Shown: in pieces, positions 20,758 through 32,529 of the stretch
Numbering within the stretch: the first letter of the stretch is position 1
Layout: every line of letters starts with the position of its first letter
From: Linum tenue
Lineage: Eukaryota; Streptophyta; Magnoliopsida; Malpighiales; Linaceae
Direction: 5' to 3'
Assembly (NCBI GenBank): GCA_946122785.1
Contig: CAMGYJ010000004.1
Span: 61,326,679-61,390,678 of the forward strand
Length of the DNA stretch: 64,000 bases
Notes under the pieces: generated by a model
Told to the model about the DNA's origin: nothing
Seen by the model: the letters and a program-made list of their open reading frames with translations, nothing else
Database searches by the model: none
Position numbers and translations under genes: made by a program

Positions 20758-23434
20758 TTAGGCAGAGCCAGCGTTGGGCTGCTCGTCCTCCTTGCTTGAC
20801 TTGCGACGCACCAAGGGGCTCTCCTCTTCCTCATCCTCGTCTTCATCGGCCACCTCGCCATCCCTCCGGGCGCCTGTAACCTCCTCCCCGGCCGGACGAT
20901 CTACCTCCTCCCGGCGCTCCCCCTCTTCCTCCTCCTCTTCCTCCTCTTCCTCGGATTCGGAGTCGGAATCCAAAGGACGCTTCCCGCTGATCCAGGACTT
21001 GACGTGCTGGACCATGTCGCGAGTATCCCACTGCATCCCTGGATTCTCGGGGCGAACCTTCTTGCCGACCGCTATCACGGCCTTGGTCATGGCATCCGCC
21101 ATGATCTTCCCGAAAGGTTGGGAAGACTTGAACTGGCGGATAGCCGCGACCTCGGCTGCGCGAACGGCCTCAGCCTTCGCGACGGTATGAAGGCGGACCA
21201 GGTCGTCCTTCTCCTTCTGGAAGTCCTCGCGAGCCTTGCGCAACTTCTCAGAGAAGGAGGCTTCCAATTCTTCCCGGAGGGCGGAGCGCTCTTCGTTCCG
21301 CACCTTCTCTTTGGCCGCTTCCACATCCGCGGCCAACCGGCTCTGCAAGAGGCCGAGCGACTCCAACGCCTCATTGGCTTTGGATGTCGCGTCTTCAGCC
21401 CGGTTGTTTGCCCCCAGCACCTTCCCCTCCAGCTGGACGATCTGCGCCTCGTCAGCCTTCATCTTTGCGCGCATCGCGGCGCGCTCTTGCTGAGCTCGGA
21501 ATGTCGCCGACAGACCCTGCAACGCCACGAGCCTTAGCCAAATGCGATGGCAGTAAAAAGGAAAACGGAAGAGAAGAGAGGAAGGTAAAACCTAAACTAC
21601 GGGGATCTAACCAGGGCTTACCGCGAAGTGGATCTGCGCCAGATCATGGAGGGGGTCTGTCTCCTTCACCCGCGGAGGAACGGTGAGAACGGGCCCGATC
21701 GCCCGGAGCGCATGATTGGCGGAGACCAGGTTGCACGCCGCCGCCGTATGAATCCGCACGTCACGAACTTGGTGGACGGCGGCGGTAGTGGGAGTAGCGC
21801 TAGCGGGGGCAGCAGTGGTGGTTGCCCCGGAGGAGCTGCTCGCTCCGCTCCCATCCCGACGAGCGGGTCTGGTCACCGTCGCCTCCGGCTGCGACAATGC
21901 TAAGGACAGCTGCTGTGCGGCGGTCAGCTGCTGCGTGGCAGGCGTCTGCTTCACCGCGGCAGTCGTCTGCTTCACCGCCAGAGGAGTCGGCTCCACGATG
22001 CGAATCGTCTTGCGGGGCCTCTCGACAGCCTGCGCGGCCGGCTGCTCGATATCCTTCCGCTTCGGAACTTTAGGCGCCGCGACATTCTTCTTCTTCTTCT
22101 TCTTGTCAGCGCGGGGCGCGACGTCATCCACCGACATCATACTGGCAATGTTGGAGAAATCAACACCTGCGCCAATAAGTCGTAAGAGAGCGGTTAATAA
22201 GATAGAATACAAAGGAAAGAAAATATAACTAACCATCCCCAAACAGCTCCTCCAAGCAGGCCGCGCGGACTCCCTTGGTGTATAAATTGATGCGATGAGG
22301 CATGCAAGCCTCATATTCGTCGTTCAGCCCGACGTAGAACCCGACGTCCGACTCGAACCCATGCGTACTGCCCTTCTCCCAGGAGGTGGGCTCCGCCATG
22401 GTCCCGCTGGCCCATTGCCCGGGGGTAGGCTTAACATAGAAGAATTCCTCGAACCAGGTTTTCTTCAGCTTGGGCGAGCCATACACAAAACCCTCGGGGC
22501 GGTGGTCGCGCCGCTGGATGGAAAAACAGTCGCTCACCCTGGTGGGCTCCTTGATTTTGTACATCTTCCTGAACAAGCCATACGTAGGCTCGATGTTGAG
22601 CCTTTTGCACGCGAGACGGAGGCAGCTCGCGTGCATGATGACTGAAGGAGAGAGCCGCCCGACGGAACACTTGAGGCGCTCATAGATCGCGCACAACAGC
22701 GGATCGATGGGGAACTTGAACCCCATCACCCAGTATTCCGTGTACACGCCGAACCAACCAGGGGGGCAGTTGCCCACCATGCTGCGCACCGACGGGGCAG
22801 CGTACTCCCAATGGGGGGGCAAGCCCAGCCCGCGGACCAACTCCTCCACGTCGTCCACGTCGTATGTTGAGGAGTGCTCGGGTCCGCGCTTAAGGTTGTC
22901 CGAGGGCGCCGGCTGATCGCCCCACATCTCGGCCCACTCGATCACACGGTAGGTCGCGCCGACGCCTTGCGGCCCCAGACGGGCAAATGCTTCGGAAACG
23001 CGCTCAATGGCGCGCGGCGCGAATTGCGCATCAATATCTCCTTGCGCCATCTCATCCGCGGCCTCATCATCGACGACTTCATCGTCGGTGACCTCATCGT
23101 CGATGACTTCATCGGCCCCTACCGGTCGACCACCCGGATTACGCCGGATGATCGTCACTCCCCGAGCCTGCTGCATGGCTTCCCCACTGCCGGAGGGAAT
23201 ATCACCCACGTCGGAGGAGCTTCCGACACCGTCGCCGGACCTGGCATCGTATGACGGCGTCGCCGGAATCCCACCGTCGCCACCGTCACGTCCGCCGTCA
23301 GACCCGTCATCCCAACCCCCAGAACCACCGTCCCCGTCACCGGAACGGTCAGAAGAAGTGTGCGAGAGAGGGGAGAAATTACCTTCTTCGCCTTGCACGA
23401 CCTCGGCCTCGTTGTTGTTGTTGACGCCGGACAT
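20758..23434 (-). CDS. Antisense three-exon gene of the retrotransposon (834 aa)
   Basis: Minus-strand gene between pol and the 3' LTR. Exons: 23434-22234, 22166-21622 and 21516-20758; introns of 67 and 105 bp have GT/AG ends and phases close. The N-terminal part is acidic and Gly/Ser/Asp-rich. Residues about 170-350 carry a folded region (LVRGLGLPPHWEYAAP, MGFKFPIDPLLCAIYERL, VIMHASCLRLACKRLNIEP) resembling the plant putative gypsy-type transposon domain family (PF04195, from memory). Exon 2 opens with a basic ADKKKKKKNVAAPK patch, a likely NLS, then Thr/Ala-rich sequence. Exon 3 is a long coiled coil (about 585-700) followed by a Glu/Asp-rich tail. Its function is not established; antisense ORFs here are known in Tat elements. 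Open and unbroken over 2.5 kb of coding sequence. Confidence 0.85.
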
Positions 23435-23582
23435 GATGTCGACTCGAAACTTGGCAACAGCTGAGAAGGATCGAGGTTGCAGAAGGAGGAGAAAAAATCT
23501 CAGAGGAAGCAAATCTCAGTGAAAGCAGAGGGAAACAGCAATCAGAGGAAACAGATGAATCCTTATTTCTCACAACAACCCA

Positions 23583-23590
23583 TTCTTATA
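23583..23590 (-). promoter_or_regulatory. TATA box of the antisense gene
   Basis: TATAAGAA on the minus strand, in ACTATAAGAATGG, lies about 150 bp before the antisense start codon. That spacing fits a TATA-driven promoter with a leader of about 120 nt. It implies a promoter inside the element separate from the LTR. Confidence 0.55.
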
Positions 23591-24170
23591 GTGGGTCGGA
23601 GGGAAAATAAAGGGCCAATGGGAAGGCAAGGGGCCAATGTCGGCCAGCGGAAGGCGAAGGGTTAAAGCAACATAGGGATCCGTAACCGTCAGATCCTACC
23701 AAATCTTTTCGAAATTCAAAAATCCCCGCCCAAACAACCTAACCACACAATGACACGTGGATACCTACCAACATAGGCACTAGTCGGCGACGCCACGAGT
23801 GCCGCGCACCGCCTGGGGGGCAAGATATACCCGCAAGGAAAGAAAAACATGCTTCGCGCAGTACCGGGTATCACGCGAAGCACGAGCGGAACGCGCGAGC
23901 GCGCGGAGTACCCATAATCGCCCCACACATCGCGCGCGACGAGCCAAGCCCTATTTTAAGCGCGGTGAGGAGTCCAATCGCGGGCGCGCGCCAGCAAACG
24001 CGTCACTGTTTCATGGTATCGCGCGCCGAAAAACCTAAACGCGAGCATGCGCGGGAGCCAACCAATCGCGACGAGCGGAATAGACCCAAAAAAACCAGCA
24101 TCACGGAGACCACACAGGCCCGAGTCATTCAGGAAAAAATCCAAACAGGAGGTGTTCGCAAAACACCCCC

Positions 24171-24184
24171 TGATGGGGGGCAAT
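24171..24184 (+). other. Polypurine tract
   Basis: TGATGGGGGGCAAT directly precedes the 3' LTR; the G run is the plus-strand priming site. Confidence 0.75.
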
Positions 24185-24779
24185 TGTTGGGCATGTGACT
24201 CGGGCCTGGCCGCGTCAAGGAACGGACGCAACTGGATGGACTCCGACATAGCAGCGCGAAGACCCCGAGCGCGACACCTCATCGTAGTCAACTACGTCCT
24301 GGCGCGAAGAGTTTGTGCGCGATGTGAGTTATAGGCGCCGAGGAAGAGCGTAGCGCAGGCAAAGCCAAGAGAGGAGGGAGGCGTAGCTTTCCTCCCCAGG
24401 AAGTGGTCACATCAAGGCCAGTGGCAAATCTCTGACACGTCCTAGGTAGGGGAATGGCCTGGACAGGGTCTAAAATCCTTAGTATGTGCCAGTGGTCACA
24501 TCATTGTATCCCAATTGTCACATCTTGTATCCCCACTTGGGTCAACCACTCACCCACCACAACGAAGCCTATAAATACGGCATTTACTACGGTGGGTGAG
24601 GGGATCGCATTTTTCACCATTCTCTCTCTATAACTGTTACTTCTCTTTCTAAAAGTTCGGACTCCGGTCCTCGCTCAATTCTCTCATTCCTATCTCTCCG
24701 ATCGAACTTGACGCTCGCGTTTCTTCTTGACCCAAACTCTCATCCGAACCTCACTCCTACACTCAGTTAGGTTCAAACA
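24185..24779 (+). repeat. 3' LTR
   Basis: 595 bp, same length and, by eye, same sequence as the 5' LTR; TATAAATA at 24570-24577. It is followed by the target duplication AGAAC (24780-24784). Confidence 0.95.
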
Positions 24780-24960
24780 AGAACAAAACTCAATTAGTAC
24801 CCAAATTCTAATTCAATTAACCATTCTAACTTCTAAGTGGCAGATTCAATGATGATAGGAATTAAGAAGTTAAGAGATCCTAATGTAGAAAGATACCATT
24901 TTCAAATTCTTCGGGCTCCTCCAAACCTTTATTCTCAATAGGTAATGTCGAATTTTCCGG

Positions 24961-27046
24961 TCAAGCTTTGATGCATATGAGAGTCCCCACAGTTTTGGGT
25001 ATCATAGAACTTTTAAAAGAATCCAACACACGAGATCCAATACTAAAAACACTCTCTAAAGCAACATTTGATATGGTACCAACAAGTATATCTTTGGCAA
25101 TCTCAATCAAAATTGGATACCTCATCGCATTGTTCTTCCACCACATTAAGACGTCATATTTCGGATTCTTCACATCTCTTTCATGAAGTCGAGCCAAGTA
25201 CTTCTCCAACTCACTTGCTTCAACACAAGCTTCATTCCTTGAAGTATCATCATCAAAAGTAGTGGCTATTACATTCGGAGTTGCCAAAGTAGGCACCTCA
25301 ACCTCCTTTATCATTGAAGAACCTTAACCAACTTCAAATTGAGTCACTTCTCTAGAAGTTGAATGGCTCACCATGCTTTCATAATACTTAAACAAAGTAG
25401 TAAGTTCTACATTCAAGTCCTCCACCAACTCGTCCCCTCTTGTTTCTTCATATAACTTTCTCAATGTGTATACATATGCATATGATTATGCATCTTCACG
25501 TTTAGGATCAAACCTCATAGCCAAGTAAAATAGCATATTCATGCTTGAGTTTCATACTCACTCTCGTACCAAAATTTATTTACTTTGACATGCATCGTCG
25601 AAGTCATATTCTTCGCCTTTTCCTCTTCAATCCTTTACATTTGTTGAATTTGAAAAAAAAAACATGACAAATCTTCCTTGGAGATGAGAAGGCATGCCTC
25701 ATATACCAGCAAGGTGAGCTCATAGAAGTAATCAGTGCTTGCACAAATTTCTTGACTCTCCCAATCAGCCTTAGTTGGAGGAACAATTGGTTGACCCTTG
25801 TACTTCTTAGCCAGGAACCGATATTCTCTATTTGAAAGTGTCTTAAATTCCTTCTCATACTTCTCTACTGCCTCCTACATCAAATCGTTGGAATTTCATC
25901 TAGTGGGAACTTTCAAACACAATTTCTTGGACTTGTATGATGGAAAGTTCACACAATTATTGAACTTAAACAGCCCATAGGGTGAGGCATGAACCCACCT
26001 CACCGCTTCTCTAATCTGAATCACCGACACCCCAATTTCTTCCAACCCATCCCGGAAAATTGAATTTATTATATGTGCTACCAACACATATGCAAATAAG
26101 TCTCATCCTTAACACTAATAATAAGAATCAATCAGTTTATCCTTCAAATAATCTATTTCAGTGTCATTCGCACTAAACATTATCCATAGTGATAAGGAAA
26201 ACGTCCTTCGAAGTCCACTCCACTAACTAATCAACAATTGTATACCCAACATAAATTCCCCTGTGACTGGAAATGAGGCGAAAGCTTATGATTTTCTTGT
26301 GCAGTTTCCAATCATTCCCAAGAAAATGAGCATTTAAAACAAGTAAATGAGATTTTGCACAGACGTTCAACAATTTGTAGTACGAGAACCCTCCCAACAC
26401 ACCGGTACTTGAAATAATCCTCCAACTTCACCCTCTCATTAACCAACAACTTGAAACAATCTTATCTAATAGACTTCCTTCCATAAATCTTGAACATTGG
26501 GCAAGCAGCAAGACAAAATCCGTTAAAACCTACCCTATGAACATAACTCATCCTTAATGATCATTCCAACTAATGCAATTCTGACTTTCCCCTTGCTCAA
26601 ATTTCAAATTGGTTAAAGATAACATCCTTTCATCATTTGTTGCAAGCTTAACCGCGTTTGAGAACCTTCTTTCTTTCCTCTTTTCCCTACACATCGTTGT
26701 ATGTTTATGGAGAGCACAAGTATCATTGTTTCTTTATCAATAGCAAGCACCTTATTGCAAAACAAACTCTCACCTTCCTCATTTGTTTTTTCCGGGATCT
26801 TCCACAAATTATAGCTCATCATAGGCATTAGGCCTTATTTTGTACTGCTTTGGCTCTTTTTTTTTGGTAGAAAGCTTTGGCTCCTTTGTAGTAGCTAGAG
26901 ATGGAGTTGGTTGAGTAAAAGCAGCTTGAATTTGAGTTGGTTCAGTAGGATTAATGGCAATGGTTGTCGAAGATGGAGGAGTATTGGTAATGCCTAGAGG
27001 AGTAGGAGCTGATTTTATGACGATCGAGATACTCTAAAAAAAGGTC
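24961..27046 (-). pseudogene. Decayed hAT transposase
   Basis: Minus-strand relic with domains in order. The N-terminal part is Pro/Thr-rich (PTEPTQIQAAFTQPTPS, near 26990-26880). A BED-finger remnant follows (26830-26620), then broken catalytic-core pieces (26090-25330; FDPKREDA is followed by a stop, then TLRKLYEE). It ends with a well-preserved hAT dimerisation domain (25314-24961; MWWKNNAMRYPILIEIAKDI, NVALESVFSIGSRVLDSFKS). Many stops and frameshifts make it dead. It is related in type, not identical, to the hAT nested in the retrotransposon, and cannot have mobilised it. Confidence 0.85.
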
Positions 27047-27848
27047 TGGAAAGGGGGAATGATGTGCTTCTGCAATATTTTTTTTTTATAGTTAAGCACG
27101 TATGCAATTGCAAGTGAATTACATGGATGTAGATTCAATGAAATTAATATGAGTTGAATTGCATAAGTTGTCGAGACCACTATTGAAAGAAAATATGCAA
27201 TTGATTTTGCAATTGTATTGCTGTGAATGCTCTTTGTAGAGCTAACTTAATCACATTTGACGTGCTTTTAAGATGAATCTTAACGCGCTTTAACCACTTT
27301 GACGTACTAAAATTAACTCTGGAATTTTCATTTTCCCTTTTTCGTTTAAAATTTTGAAAAAATATGTTTACGAATCAATTGGGCTAATATCATTGAATTA
27401 AAAAAAAAACACACAATCTCAATTATTGGATTGATTAATGTGTAAAATAATTACTTCAAATCAAGCTCTCTTTAAACAACATCAACCCATGCTTTATATC
27501 CAAATTGTGAACGATCAATGAGGAAAAAAAGCTAAGTACGAGAAAACCGAAAAAACAGTAACTCCCACTTTCTCCTTAGAACAAGGCAACAAATAAAAAG
27601 GTCTTCCTTCCAATCCAACACCCAGTCACCACTAATTCGTCCAATCTCCATTTGTTTCAAATCTCCAGATTCTCCCATTCATGGCGATCCTAAAAACCCA
27701 CGAATTCATAACAGAAACAAAAAAACAAATCATGTCAATTTGGCCTTCCCTTTGAGATCTCCATTGTCTCGTACAATCAGTCATCAGGACCAAAATTCAT
27801 TTCAATCATCTTTCACGTGTTGCATTCGTGGCGGTCTGTTTAGACGTG
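27047..27848. other. Intergenic, upstream of the Expp1-like gene
   Basis: AT-rich. It contains the promoter and leader of the plus-strand gene starting at 27849. No other gene seen. Confidence 0.4.
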
Positions 27849-28848
27849 ATGGGGAAAATGCGGGAGCTCGAGAGGACGAGAATGGCGTTCACCACAACCA
27901 TATTGGCTATCTTGCTGTCCACGACGAACACGGCGAATGCAGCCGACGAAAGCAACCCTGTCTTCGATCCGTGTTCCGACGCCACCGTGGCGAAGTCCGA
28001 CGGCTTCTCCTTCGGCCTGGCGTTCGCCGCCAACGCTTCCTTCTTCGCGGGGGAGGTTCAGTTCTCCCCCTGCGACCGGCGACTCGCCTTGGCGTCCAAG
28101 CATGCCCAGCTCGCCGTGTTTCGGCCGCAGGTCGACCAGCTCTCGCTGCTCACCATCAACAGCACCACGTTCGATCCGGTACGCTGCACAATTCGTTGAT
28201 CAATTGATCATCGTTCCCAATGCCTATTATGATTATCTGCAGATGATGGGAATGTTGAATAATTCAGAGAAATGAATTGCATACCTTTTTGTGTTCTGTC
28301 TGTGTGATTTTGAAACCCTTAAAGGCAAAGGCAGGTGGGTTCATGGTAGCATTTGCTGGGAGGAACTTTGCGGCGAGATCAGTGCCAACTCTTGTGGCTG
28401 ATGGTACCATGAGCATAACCAGCTTCACTTTGGTAAGTGAAACCGCGCGCGCGACGGGAAAAGTCTGATCGGTCTCTTGTTCCTGTGTAGTAGTAGTAGT
28501 AGTAGTAGTATTTGCTGAAGATCTCTCTTTGCTTTTCTGGATGCAATATTTCTCCTGCAGGTTCTTGAGTTCCAGACGGGTACCCTTGTAAACTTGTACT
28601 GGAAGAAATTCGGGTGTGGTTCGTGCTCTGGTGAGTTTCGCTGCCTTAATGAACAGGACTGTGCAATTCCAACCAAGAAGTGTAGAAGCCATGGCGGATC
28701 TGTTGATTGCGAGGTCAACATACAGTTGGCATTCTCGGGTACTGATAAGTACCTGGAAACGCTCAACTCCTGGTACGAGGTTTCCAGCCTCGGGCAGTAT
28801 TCTCTTTACGGGCTGTACTCCAATGTGAAGGAGAATCTGTTCATGTAA
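27849..28848 (+). CDS. Secreted cysteine-containing protein, Expp1-like
   Basis: Predicted 241-residue protein. Exons: 27849-28178, 28325-28432 and 28561-28848, all GT/AG and in phase. The start is the first ATG; a hydrophobic segment (AFTTTILAILLSTTNTANA) then forms a likely signal peptide cleaved before ADESNP. The mature part has a beta-rich look (FGLAFAANASFFAGEVQFSP, GGFMVAFAGRNFAARS, FQTGTLVNLYWKKFGCGSCS) with a C-terminal cysteine cluster (CGSC, RCLNEQDC, KKCRSHGG, VDCEV). I recognise it as the conserved plant family annotated Expp1, whose biochemical role is, to my knowledge, not established. Upstream in-frame codons before 27849 offer only non-ATG starts. Confidence 0.82.
28487..28510. 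repeat. (GTA)8 microsatellite
   Basis: Eight GTA units lie in intron 2 of the Expp1-like gene, a likely length-variable site. Confidence 0.9.
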
Positions 28849-29181
28849 AAAGGCTTTTACCTCACAAATCAGCTATGTAATTTAGACACTGAAATTTGAT
28901 TATTCATTGATTACTTCCAATTTTGTTTGAGGAAATTTCAGCATTTGTTTTGGCAGAAGTTGAAGGGATATTTTCATTTCATTCTTCTAGTTTAATGCTT
29001 TACAATGGCTGAATCCCGAAAACTTGCTATTAGTTTTTTCTTTCAGCAAAATGCTCATAGAACTAGTGATCCCATGAGACTATACACAGAAACATGCTTT
29101 TGAAGGAAAGATGACAAGGAACCATGATAGAAGCTAACCATTCAGGAGCATCACAAAAACCATTTGGATCACGGCTGCATC
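28849..29181. other. Space between convergent genes
   Basis: About 330 bp between the convergent Expp1-like and zinc-finger genes; it presumably holds both 3' UTRs. Nothing else seen. Confidence 0.5.
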
Positions 29182-30827
29182 CTACATCTTTGCTTCCACT
29201 TCAGTTAGCTCATTGTCATCTCTCACTCCTTTGCTACCTTTGGGATCTGTAATTGGAGCATTACAAACTCCAAGTTGGTGTTCAGAAGCATTCTCAAGTT
29301 GTAAGGGAATGGAAGGCTGCATTTCTTCAGCAGGTGAGTCTTCTGGATGAGACTGACCACGGCAGGTTTGAATGAGAAAATGTGCCACGGACTTAAAACC
29401 CAGATGAGTCACCTGAAAAGCATACCATATCTGTTAGTCATACTCATATCCCGTAATCAGAAACAATGTTGTGTTTGCATTCAGATATAGCATGGAAGTG
29501 GAAGATGAAACCGAAAAGGTAACGTACTAACCTTTCTATAAAGATTACCAGTTGGTAACCAACCCTTTTCCTTCCTGCAAAGACTGCAATTACATATCCC
29601 CCGACAAGGAGGGCAAATCCAATCAAGATTCTGGTTGGCTTCAGTCACATTCTCTCCGTATCTGATCAAAGTTGGTGGAGTCGAGGCACCAAGGAAACAA
29701 AAACAATCATAAACTATAAATTGAAAGAGAAAGCACGAGGACCCTTCAATTAAGAGGCAGTTGTATTTTGGTCAAAATAGAACTATGAACATAAAAGCGC
29801 TCTGCTCGTGTTCACAGTTACCTCATCAATAAGCAGTCCCCACAGAACTGACCTTGGACCAACTTGCATTTGCAGCAAGTCGTGTGAAGACCAAGTGCCT
29901 TTTGCCTACAAGAACAGTGTTAATATTAAGATGCTGTAAATTACCCATCATTTGTATCTCTAGCAGGACTGGTTAGATTTAGCCTGCAAGAAAGTTTACA
30001 GAAGTTCTAGGAGATTCCGTTCACATCATTACATCAATTCTACTAAAGTTCCACAGACGAGTTGTTGATTAAGCAACTCTGGTACGTTGTCTTGCTCAAA
30101 AATGAAATTGCAGACTTGACACAGTAAACTGCATAAGGGAAAACCTATCACCAACCTGCACTGGTGACAGGTTTGTCCATTCAAGGACAAATTCCATTCC
30201 TTCTGCCAGTTACCCTGAAGCATTTGAAGCTCTTCTGCATAAATCTCAGGTTGTGAGCCTTCTTTCAAATGAATCTCGACGACCTTCAAGGATTCCCTCT
30301 TCTTTCCATTCATCATCTCAGCATAGCTCACTGGAGTAAGCGTCTTCAACCTCAAAACACGAACCGCAAGCAGGACTCTCAAGGAAAGTCCAAATGAGGC
30401 ATTCGAATAATCAGTGCCCATCAAATTTCCTTCCCCTGATTCCCCCACCCTTTGCCAGCAACCGAGCAAAAAGGGGAAATTTTTTGAGAACGGCATTTCT
30501 AGGGTTTCTGTTGGAGGGCTTCATCTTGAGAGAGAGGTCCAGAAGACCTAATTTCTCCATTCTCTCTTTATTCTGTTTGATCCTTTGGTCTCTCAGTTCT
30601 TCATACACGGAAACTGGAATCGATTCCAAACTCGGACTCCCCCCATATGTTCCTTCCCCGGCAGCGACGGCGACACTCCAGGCTCTTCGCCGCCGCGTCG
30701 ACACCACTTCTTTCTCTGCGCCAAACTTTGCTCCGTGCGAAGTGGGTAAGAATGAAAATTTGAAAAGGCTGCTGGTTTTTAACAATGTCGGAAGTGGCGG
30801 GAGCAGGGTATGGTGCTGGACGGCCAA
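29182..30827 (-). CDS. CDCA7-like protein with 4CXXC (R1-type) zinc finger
   Basis: Predicted 347-residue nuclear protein. Exons: 30827-30449, 30375-30156, 29905-29822, 29661-29532 and 29412-29182. The N-terminal half has the family helix (YEELRDQRIKQNKERMEKLG, LLDLSLKMKP) and then LRLKTLTPVSYAEM. The zinc finger starts at about residue 196 with CHQC and continues CCKC, CGDC, CPPC and CNCSLC, ending GWLPTGNLYRKV and LGFKSVAHFLIQ, as in zf-4CXXC_R1. CDCA7 in animals recruits a chromatin remodeller for DNA methylation; plant relatives are thought to work with DDM1. Intron 1 is only 73 nt with a GTGGGG donor. If it is not spliced, the gene carries a frameshift between 30449 and 30375. The N-terminus before about residue 75 is unlike relatives, and the true start may lie elsewhere. 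Confidence 0.82.
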
Positions 30828-30884
30828 TCAGATAGTGCCATCTGGAAAGACGAGAATGCAATGGTTTATACATGGATGATGGAC

Positions 30885-31503
30885 GCAAGGTTGTCAAATC
30901 GGTTTAGGCCGGTGTGCCGGTTTTGAAAGTGAAATGGTCCGACCGTGGTACAACCAGTATTCATGCCGATTGTGTCGGTTTTAATAAAATATATGAGACA
31001 AATGGAAATCCTCAATTCCAAATAAATTAGTCATCAAAAAGTAATTAGAAAAATTATTTCACACAATAATTTATAGCTAAGAATTGGTAACTAATACTAA
31101 ACAATTAGATGCTTAAAAATAAAAGTATATAAAATGAATTTTATTAATGTTTATAATGATTTGTGTAAAATTAAGTATTAGATATATAATATATAAGGTT
31201 AATATATACAATAAAGTTGCTTGTAGCCTACTGGTGTATAAGTGAGACTAAAATGAACATGAGGTACTTGGTTCAAATTCTAAGGAAGGTGTTTATTTTT
31301 GGATAAAATATGTGTAACATTGAATTCCGGTTTTTGGTCTAACCGGCCGGAATTTTCGGAATTGACCGGATCTGACCGGCATTGACCGGATTTGACCACA
31401 GTTAAATGCCGGCCTCTTTCCAGCCGGTTTGGTGATCGGTACCGGTTGTACCTGGTTGAACCCGCCGGCATAAAACCGGTTTGACAACCATGCTCATAAG
31501 TCG
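30885..31503. mobile_element. Probable non-autonomous inverted-repeat element
   Basis: Ends are near-matching inverted repeats: left GCAAGGTTGTCAAATCGG (30885 on) and right, complemented, GCATGGTTGTCAAACCGG (to 31503). Subterminal DNA on both sides is rich in CCGGTTT/GACCGG motifs around an AT-rich core. No clear target duplication was found, so the superfamily is unassigned (hAT-like by texture). It lies just upstream of the CDCA7-like start and could affect its promoter. Confidence 0.6.
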
Positions 31504-32529
31504 TGGCAATGTTATTTCGGTTTAACCCGAATACGTGGAGTAAGTTAATCTGGAGAAAAACTAGCATACTGATACTTTTTTTTGTTATTATGGTGCTAAC
31601 AGTAATTCCAGTCAATAAGAACATTTCGTTTGGACATATATCTCGACACATTCTATCATTATTTATATAAACATTTACATGTAATTCTCATCTGTTAGAC
31701 ATTCTAAAATCATATTTTTATCTCCAAAAAATTTTAAGATTCTATCTTTTAATTATTTAAACTTACTTATTCATTTTACTATATCTCTTAAATGAAGACT
31801 TTTCTCTATATTTATTGTAAATGAGTTAAATATTATTATCTTTTTCAAATAGTAGTAGGTCAATGATGTATTATGACAAAACGTTCATAAGAATGCCAAA
31901 GACTTCTCTCCTTGTAGCAAAAGACTTGTCTCCTTGTAGCAAGAGAGCGGTGGAGATTACAATATAGTATATGCAATTTTATTTTTTTACAATTTGATAC
32001 CTAAATTTAATTTTTCGACTAAACATATCATTAAGAAATTGAACTTTGATACCATAAATTTTATATAATCACATTTTTAAAACCTATACTTTTCAAAATT
32101 TTCATATCGGTTCAAAGTATAAATGACATTTGAATCCATCAAAGTCCAATCCAATCCAGTGTGTTGTCTACTAAGTTGGAAGTTGTGATCGAAGCATGGT
32201 ATTCACACAAAACCAGTCTGAGGCTCTCCTGTCCTGTGTCTTCTTCTATACAAAATATATAGCTGAACAAAAATGTACATTTCTGTACATCAAGAATGAA
32301 CCATCCAACCTTCCACAACCTCACCAAGCCAACAAAACTATTCCCTGGTAATTACATTATAGCCTCTCCCAACCCTAGTCCCTCTGCTGTTTCGCGCATA
32401 ACCGCCCCAACTGGCATGACCGCGGCAATCAATCGTTGATGACTCCGTCGACCTCAGTTGGCGACCACTGGCATCATGTTAACTTGGTCAACTTTATCGC
32501 TGCAAAAAAGGAACTGATGGTTCTCTACA
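31504..32529. other. AT-rich intergenic, 3' flank of PXA/PX gene
   Basis: No gene seen. A 22-bp unit starting AAAGACTT is repeated in tandem at 31898-31941. The right part probably includes the 3' UTR of the gene ending at 32530. Confidence 0.45.

Larger units (their letters stand above)
12360..24779 (+). mobile_element. Full-length Ty3/gypsy retrotransposon, Tat-type
   Basis: Two 595-bp LTRs (12360-12954, 24185-24779) with TG...CA ends are flanked by the 5-bp duplication AGAAC (12355-12359, 24780-24784). The internal order is PBS, gag, protease, RT, RNase H, a second RNase H, integrase, a tandem-repeat array, a spliced antisense gene and PPT. A second RNase H domain before integrase and an antisense ORF before the 3' LTR are known marks of the Tat lineage. 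The LTRs read as identical, so insertion is recent. A hAT element (15428-17123) sits inside pol. Without it the element is about 10.7 kb. Confidence 0.95.
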
